Shown piece by piece: positions 60,005 through 64,000 of a stretch of DNA of 64,000 bases; position 1 is the stretch's first letter; every line of letters starts with the position of its first letter. A model generated the notes under the pieces. That model was not told the DNA's origin. It searched no databases and worked only from the letters and a program-made list of their open reading frames with translations. This stretch comes from Flavobacteriales bacterium UBA6051 (lineage in GTDB: Bacteria > Bacteroidota > Bacteroidia > Flavobacteriales_D > Crocinitomicaceae): the NCBI GenBank assembly GCA_002427735.1, contig DIYP01000016.1:310001-374000 (forward strand), given 5' to 3'. The position numbers were made by a program, and so were the translations under genes.

Positions 60005-60031
60005 AGGGAGGTTTTTTACCTCCCTTTTTTT
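60005..60031 (+). terminator. Intrinsic terminator after the DUF4412-like gene
   Basis: An 8-bp stem AGGGAGGT/ACCTCCCT (60005-60012 and 60018-60025) with a TTTTT loop and a run of T. Confidence 0.85.
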
Positions 60032-60182
60032 GTGTTTGTTCATTGGGATACCCACTTTGTTCATCTGTTCTCTAATTTCTTCTTCGAACTGAATAATTAC
60101 TTTAAATTGGTCTCAAAGAAAGTAACACTTCTTGTTCTGTATACAGGCAAGTCGAAATAAGTTTACGACCTACACTACTAGT

Positions 60183-60221
60183 AAAAATGGGATGCCTTGA
60201 GTGTCCCATTTTTATTTTTTT
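60183..60221 (+). terminator. Orphan intrinsic terminator
   Basis: A 10-bp stem AAAAATGGGA/TCCCATTTTT with an 11-base loop, then ATTTTTTTAG. No gene ends just before it on the plus strand; the DUF4412-like gene already ends at its own terminator at 60031. It may terminate an unannotated small RNA. Confidence 0.65.
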
Positions 60222-60246
60222 AGTATCCGAACGCTTTTTAATTTTT

Positions 60247-60283
60247 AATAATTCTATTTGCGAAAATCGCAAATAGAATTATT
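60247..60283. repeat. Perfect 17-bp inverted repeat
   Basis: AATAATTCTATTTGCGA (60247-60263), loop AAA, and its exact complement (60267-60283). It is A/T-rich with no T run after it, so it is more likely a cruciform, regulatory or mobile-remnant element than a terminator. It lies 73 bases before the epimerase start. Confidence 0.75.
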
Positions 60284-60324
60284 TCGCTTGCGGCATTCAG
60301 TTCATTTCTTGTTTAAATCACAAG

Positions 60325-60332
60325 TAGGTTTG
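60325..60332 (+). promoter_or_regulatory. Candidate -7 box for the epimerase-SDR pair
   Basis: TAGGTTTG (TAnnTTTG), 23 bases before the ATG at 60356, lies inside a small inverted repeat (ATCACAA / TTGTGAT, arms around 60318 and 60330) that could be an operator. Confidence 0.5.
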
Positions 60333-60355
60333 TGATGTAATTAAACCTGAAAATT

Positions 60356-61402
60356 ATGAATGTATTTATCACAGGAGCGGATGGTTTGCTTGGGAGCAAT
60401 GTCGTTCGCGAACTCATCAACAGATCGTACAATGTCACTGCACTGGTAGAACGCGGAAAGGAATCCAAGACCCTTGAAGGACTGCCAATAACAAAAGTGG
60501 AAGGCAATATACTTGAGGGAGCGGAAATGAAGTTTCTTCTCCGAGGAATAGACATGGTCATTCACTGCGCAGCCTGTACCAATATCTGGCCAGCCAAGTC
60601 TTTGAAAACACGCCGTGTCAATATTCAAGGAACACAGAACGTTGTCAATGCTTGCTTAGAAAACAATATCAGTCGCGCTGTATTTATAGGAACTGCAAAC
60701 TCATTTGGCAAAGGTTCAAAAGATCAGCCGGGAACTGAACAAAACCCGTATGCTGCAGGAGTATACGGATTGGACTATATGGACTCAAAGCGCGAAGCTC
60801 AAAACCTCGTTCTTAAAGCTGTTCACGAAAAAGGACTACCAGCAATTGTTGTAAACCCTACTTTCATGATAGGACCACAGGATGCCAAACCAAGCTCTGG
60901 AGCAATGATACTGGCATTACTTCAGAAAAAAGTCCCTTGTTCTACACCTGGAGGAAAGAACTATATTAATGTGAAGGACGCAGCCATTGGTGTAGTCAAT
61001 GCACTAACCATGGGACAGGTAGGTGAAGCTTATATTCTCGGCAATGAAAATCTTAGCTTCAAAGAGATGTTTACAAAAGTTGGTACGGTATTAGGCGCAA
61101 ATGTGCCGAAGCGAACACTTCCTTCAGGGTTGATCAAACTGTATGGAAAGTTGAACTCCATTCTTGGTACCTTATTCAAATACGCACCCGCAGTCTCATC
61201 GGAAATGGCCATTCTCTCTTGCGAGGATCATTATTATTCTGCGGACAAGGCAGTTGAAGCATTAAAGCTTCCACAGACTCCGATAGAAAATGGTATTCTT
61301 GACTGCTATGAATGGTTCGTAGAGCATGGGTACTACACCCCGAAAGAATATGAGGTTTCCAAACTTCAGAAAGGGACATCACTTACACTACCAAAATCAT
61401 AA
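60356..61402 (+). CDS. NAD-dependent epimerase/dehydratase family protein (atypical SDR)
   Basis: 348 residues. N-terminal Rossmann motif GADGLLG (G7, G10, G13), then IHCAACTNIWP and the catalytic Y141-x3-K145 in LDYMDSKREAQ with T113 in IGTANSFG. The whole matches the dihydroflavonol-reductase/3-beta-hydroxysteroid-like group of atypical SDRs. It should oxidise or reduce a hydroxyl on a small-molecule or nucleotide-sugar substrate in the cytosol; the exact substrate cannot be read. The SDR gene follows with a 2-base gap, so the pair may work on the same compound. Confidence 0.9.
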   Translation: MNVFITGADGLLGSNVVRELINRSYNVTALVERGKESKTLEGLPITKVEGNILEGAEMKFLLRGIDMVIHCAACTNIWPAKSLKTRRVNIQGTQNVVNACLENNISRAVFIGTANSFGKGSKDQPGTEQNPYAAGVYGLDYMDSKREAQNLVLKAVHEKGLPAIVVNPTFMIGPQDAKPSSGAMILALLQKKVPCSTPGGKNYINVKDAAIGVVNALTMGQVGEAYILGNENLSFKEMFTKVGTVLGANVPKRTLPSGLIKLYGKLNSILGTLFKYAPAVSSEMAILSCEDHYYSADKAVEALKLPQTPIENGILDCYEWFVEHGYYTPKEYEVSKLQKGTSLTLPKS

Positions 61403-61404
61403 TT

Positions 61405-62217
61405 ATGAAACGAAAGACACTTAAAGGAAAAGTGGTCATCATCACCGGATCCAGTCAAGGAATTGGAAAAGCCACAGCAATTCATCTTTGTAAAAAGGGG
61501 GCACACGTTGTCTTAAATGGTCGCTCGCAAGAAAAGTTGTTCCGTGCTCGAGAAGAGCTAATGCGCATGGGGCATTCAACGCTTGCCGTACAGGCAGACA
61601 TTACCTCTGAAGAAGATTGTAAACGACTCATTACTGAAGTATTGGATAAGCATGGGAGAATTGACGTTCTGATCAACAATGGAAGTTCGACCATGAATGA
61701 ACAAATTACGAGGCTGGAACCGTCTGTTTTTGCCTCAGTTTATGACAGCAATTCGATGGGGGCGGTTTATCCTACGCTTGCGGCTCTTCCATATATTGAA
61801 AAGACCAAAGGAAGCATTGTATTTATATCCAGCTTAGCAGGATTACATGGCCTACCTTCTGCGTCAGCATATAGTATGGGAAAGATGGCACTTACGGCAT
61901 TGTGGCAATCGCTTAAAATAGAATTGAGTAAAACCGGAATTCACTTCGGAATTTGCTATGTAAGTTTTACTCAAAATGAGCAGCAAAAACGCATGATTAC
62001 TTCGGATGGAACGTTAATACCTGTGCCCAAACGTCCGAAATTCATTCAACAATCGCGTGAAACCGTAGCGTCTCGAATAGTATGCATGCTAAAACGACGT
62101 CAGTCCAAAATGGTGCTGTCTCCCTTGGGAAAAATTACCGCTTTTACTATGCGCTATTTCCCGCGTACCGTATTATTTGTGATGACACGTTTACAGAAAA
62201 AAAGCGGAGATCAATAA
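61405..62217 (+). CDS. Short-chain dehydrogenase/reductase
   Basis: 270 residues. Classical SDR: cofactor motif TGSSQGIG (14-21), NNG at 91-93, catalytic S142/S143 with Y156 and K160 in SAYSMGKMAL. The cytosolic enzyme uses NAD(P)H to interconvert an alcohol and a ketone; substrate unknown. It begins 2 bases after the epimerase stop. The last codons (KKSGDQ and stop) coincide with the hairpin that terminates the convergent DUF1501 gene. Confidence 0.93.
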   Translation: MKRKTLKGKVVIITGSSQGIGKATAIHLCKKGAHVVLNGRSQEKLFRAREELMRMGHSTLAVQADITSEEDCKRLITEVLDKHGRIDVLINNGSSTMNEQITRLEPSVFASVYDSNSMGAVYPTLAALPYIEKTKGSIVFISSLAGLHGLPSASAYSMGKMALTALWQSLKIELSKTGIHFGICYVSFTQNEQQKRMITSDGTLIPVPKRPKFIQQSRETVASRIVCMLKRRQSKMVLSPLGKITAFTMRYFPRTVLFVMTRLQKKSGDQ

Positions 62218-62228
62218 TGATCTCCGCT
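62201..62228 (-). terminator. Terminator of the DUF1501 gene, embedded in the SDR 3' end
   Basis: A perfect 11-bp stem AGCGGAGATCA (62203-62213) / TGATCTCCGCT (62218-62228) with a 4-base loop. The A run at 62197-62203 is the T run on the minus strand, so it serves the convergent gene that ends at 62253. The SDR stop codon sits in the loop. Confidence 0.85.
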
Positions 62229-62252
62229 CCATATATTCATTGTACAATGTAT

Positions 62253-63803
62253 TTAATCCATCTTGACAAGTTTCGCGTTTATGTTTCCAGAGTCTTTTTG
62301 AATCTGAACGACGTACTGACCCGATGGCAGGTCACGCAACTCCATTGGAATGTCATGTCTCCCTTGTGTCAAATTACCATCGTAAACCTGCGCTACCTGT
62401 CTACTATTTAAATCGTAGATATCTACTTTCACCCATTCGTTCATTGCTGAGAATCGCACGGTTGCATTGTAGGTTGCTGGGTTCGGATAAATAAGCGCAC
62501 TTTCCTTCGCTAGTTCTTCTTCTTCCAGACCAACATTACATGCGCCAAGGAGAGGGTAGAATGTTACAGAATGTTCAAATAATGCCTGAATATCAGTGCT
62601 AGAAACGCCAAACCAATCTTTCAATACGGACGCGTAAACATCTCGGAAATCAATCTGCATTGGAATTCCTGCTTGATTCACAACCGTATCTGGAATAACA
62701 GGGTTAGCTCCCATAATATCAATGTCAAGGCATGAACCGAACAAGAATAATGGTGCTGCATCACCATGATCGGTTCCCAGACTTGCATTAGAAGCAATTT
62801 GACGACCAAACTCAGAGAACGTCATACCTGCTACTCGTTGCTCTAAACCAAGTAATGCTAAATCATCTTGGAATGCTTCAATCGCATCTGAAAGTCTTCT
62901 GATAAGCTCAGCATGAACACCTTGCGTAGTATCAGTCGTTGAAACCTGAGCATCGTGTGTATCGAAACCATTAATGTTCAGAATATAAACCTTAGACTCT
63001 AAACCACCCGAAATCATTTGTGCAACGTATTGCAACTGCACTGCTAGCGGATTTGCTGGATCATACATTGTTGAAAGCGTATTTCCAGCATTTGCTGCAT
63101 CATTGATTTGCGCACCAAAAGCATTTGCCTGATCAATGAGTGTTGCAAGATAATCCATATGCGATCCGTAATATGTACCATCATCAAGCACACCACTTGA
63201 AGCCAGATTATAGACATCAAAAGGATTATTAACAGCGTGACTAAAGTTGGCCATGAGTCCTTGACATGTAGACGAAGTTTCATACCCCATGCTAATTGCA
63301 AACGGGTCTGGATAAGTCGCATTTGGATATGCATCAGGATAGTTTGGATAATCCACATCGAACTGTCGACCTAACCAACCCGTTGCCGGAGGATTGTCAA
63401 TTAAACCAGAGCTCCAAATATCCATTGATCGGAAATGCGATCTGTTTTGTTCAGGATATCCAACATTCTGAATGATGCCCAGTTTACCGTCATTATACAT
63501 GTTCTGCATTCCTGTCATCACTGGATGGAGACCAACTTCTGTAGTTAATGGTAAAACAGAAGTTTCAGGAATAAGCACATTGCTACGTTGTATTGTCATT
63601 TCCGTGTATTGATCTCGCGGGATAACTGTATTAATTCCATCATTTCCACCATTCAGACGGATAATGACCAATACGCGATCTTCGGCACTTTTTGCCACAT
63701 CAAATAACTTCTTCCCAATTGTCTGAAATTTCATTTCATTCAACAAGATCGGAGTCCCTACGGATGCAAGTGCCAGATTTTTTACAAAATTTCTTCTTTT
63801 CAT
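62253..63803 (-). CDS. DUF1501 family exported protein with T9SS tail
   Basis: 516 residues. N-terminus MKRRNFVKNLALASVG carries twin arginines followed by x-F-V-K, fitting a Tat signal. The body (about 40-420) is the DUF1501 alkaline-phosphatase-superfamily-like domain: IIRLNGGNDGINTVIP, NRSHFRSMDIW, and TFSEFGRQIASN with TDHGDAAPLFLFG (metal-type residues). A T9SS type A C-terminal domain ends the protein (ALIYPNPATYNATVRF, QYVVQIQKDSG, AKLVKMD). So it may be exported by Tat and then by T9SS. It follows the DUF1800-like gene by 18 bases; the pair occurs together widely in bacteria, and its biochemical role is not established. Confidence 0.92.
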   Translation of the reverse strand: MKRRNFVKNLALASVGTPILLNEMKFQTIGKKLFDVAKSAEDRVLVIIRLNGGNDGINTVIPRDQYTEMTIQRSNVLIPETSVLPLTTEVGLHPVMTGMQNMYNDGKLGIIQNVGYPEQNRSHFRSMDIWSSGLIDNPPATGWLGRQFDVDYPNYPDAYPNATYPDPFAISMGYETSSTCQGLMANFSHAVNNPFDVYNLASSGVLDDGTYYGSHMDYLATLIDQANAFGAQINDAANAGNTLSTMYDPANPLAVQLQYVAQMISGGLESKVYILNINGFDTHDAQVSTTDTTQGVHAELIRRLSDAIEAFQDDLALLGLEQRVAGMTFSEFGRQIASNASLGTDHGDAAPLFLFGSCLDIDIMGANPVIPDTVVNQAGIPMQIDFRDVYASVLKDWFGVSSTDIQALFEHSVTFYPLLGACNVGLEEEELAKESALIYPNPATYNATVRFSAMNEWVKVDIYDLNSRQVAQVYDGNLTQGRHDIPMELRDLPSGQYVVQIQKDSGNINAKLVKMD

Positions 63804-63821
63804 TGCTCTACTTTTTGGGCC

Positions 63822-64000
63822 CTACATTGTATGGAATTCAGGCATTTGGAATAAACGTGCTAAAACAAGGTTCACACGCTGTTTTACGGGGTCGGAATAT
63901 GTCGGATCACCCGGATTATTTATATAGTCTGTGTACTCGAGTGTCCATTCAAAGTCAGGTAAACTGTTTGTAAGAATAGATTTCAAAATCAGTTTTTGCA
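63822..64000 (-). CDS. C-terminal fragment of a DUF1800-like protein, start lies beyond the window
   Basis: Read on the minus strand, the last 58 codons give LILKSILTNSLPDFEW, YTDYINNPGDPTYSDPVKQRV and VLARLFQMPEFHTM before TAG. The ending VLxRLFxMPEF is what I know from DUF1800 C-termini (usually LLxxPEYQLM-like), and DUF1800 usually precedes DUF1501. It is cut off by the right edge. Confidence 0.75.
   Translation of the reverse strand, partial: QKLILKSILTNSLPDFEWTLEYTDYINNPGDPTYSDPVKQRVNLVLARLFQMPEFHTM

Larger units (their letters stand above)
60032..60355. other. Gene-free region between two terminators and the epimerase gene
   Basis: About 320 bases with no credible ORF. It holds a second terminator-like hairpin (60183-60221) that no gene points to, a perfect 17-bp hairpin (60247-60283) and a -7 box (60325-60332). 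The stretch 60035-60180 shows no structure I can support, apart from TAAGTTTA near 60160, which could be a weak -7 box for a short RNA ending at 60221. Confidence 0.6.

Noticed and set aside
1..64000. tRNA, rRNA, CRISPR array, insertion sequence or phage genes
   Set aside because: Intergenic spaces were read for cloverleafs, repeated spacers and terminal inverted repeats. None was found; the longest gap (372 bases) holds only hairpins.

Overview
The window is a 64 kb stretch of low-GC chromosome from a Bacteroidetes bacterium, most likely a marine or freshwater Flavobacteriales member (Crocinitomicaceae/Fluviicola-like; this placement is inferred from protein style, not from a tree). Supporting signs are several secreted proteins with type IX secretion (T9SS) C-terminal sorting domains, a gliding-motility-type C-terminal domain, a fused MurF-alanine racemase, the F. 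johnsoniae type of membrane pyrophosphatase, and Bacteroidetes -7 promoter boxes (TAnnTTTG) before many genes. I saw no rRNA, tRNA, CRISPR array, insertion sequence, phage gene or plasmid module. It reads as core chromosome with lineage-specific secreted proteins between housekeeping genes.

Layout. 1-3000: a truncated secreted protein, an M28 peptidase and an acidic conserved protein. 3167-7865: thymidine kinase, the MurF-Alr fusion, a lipoprotein and an M20 dipeptidase. 7998-12302: a large adhesin-like protein with a T9SS type B tail, HflX, and a small cytochrome c lipoprotein with a four-helix membrane partner. 12410-18414: two coupled amidohydrolase-fold proteins, superoxide dismutase and an unknown secreted protein. 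18616-24951: Nfu/Mrp Fe-S proteins, a lipoprotein, then a tight block with a serine hydrolase, LipB and a sugar-phosphate isomerase, then a GT2 enzyme. 25114-27144: thioesterase, membrane protein, GT9 enzyme. 27335-30759: membrane pyrophosphatase with an unusual Cys-rich tail and two small genes.

30848-35573 is the lipid-synthesis cluster yceD-rpmF-plsX-fabH-accB-accC behind one well-formed promoter; PdxA and leucyl aminopeptidase follow. 39378-45777 holds a YgiQ radical-SAM protein, a DUF3667 protein, a TPR-like protein and an ECF sigma factor overlapping a 765-residue protein that joins an anti-sigma-like N-terminus, one membrane helix, a TonB-plug-like stretch and a VWA domain. 45981-54222 carries an AraC regulator, a DUF6702/M1 peptidase pair, a lipoprotein, a T9SS-exported amidase and a small T9SS cargo protein. 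54286-59983 has ribosomal protein L25, PRPP synthetase, CvpA, YceI, a small conserved protein, RseP and a Met-rich DUF4412 protein. 60032-64000 has a hairpin-rich intergenic region, an epimerase/SDR pair, and a DUF1501 protein downstream of a cut-off gene that looks like DUF1800.

The most promising points for new biology are the sigma/anti-sigma-VWA fusion (42941-45777), the 12-Cys, Met-rich tail on the pyrophosphatase (29504-29791), three genes whose -7 box lies exactly 4 nt before the start codon (leaderless mRNAs), and a high-GC island inside the adhesin gene.
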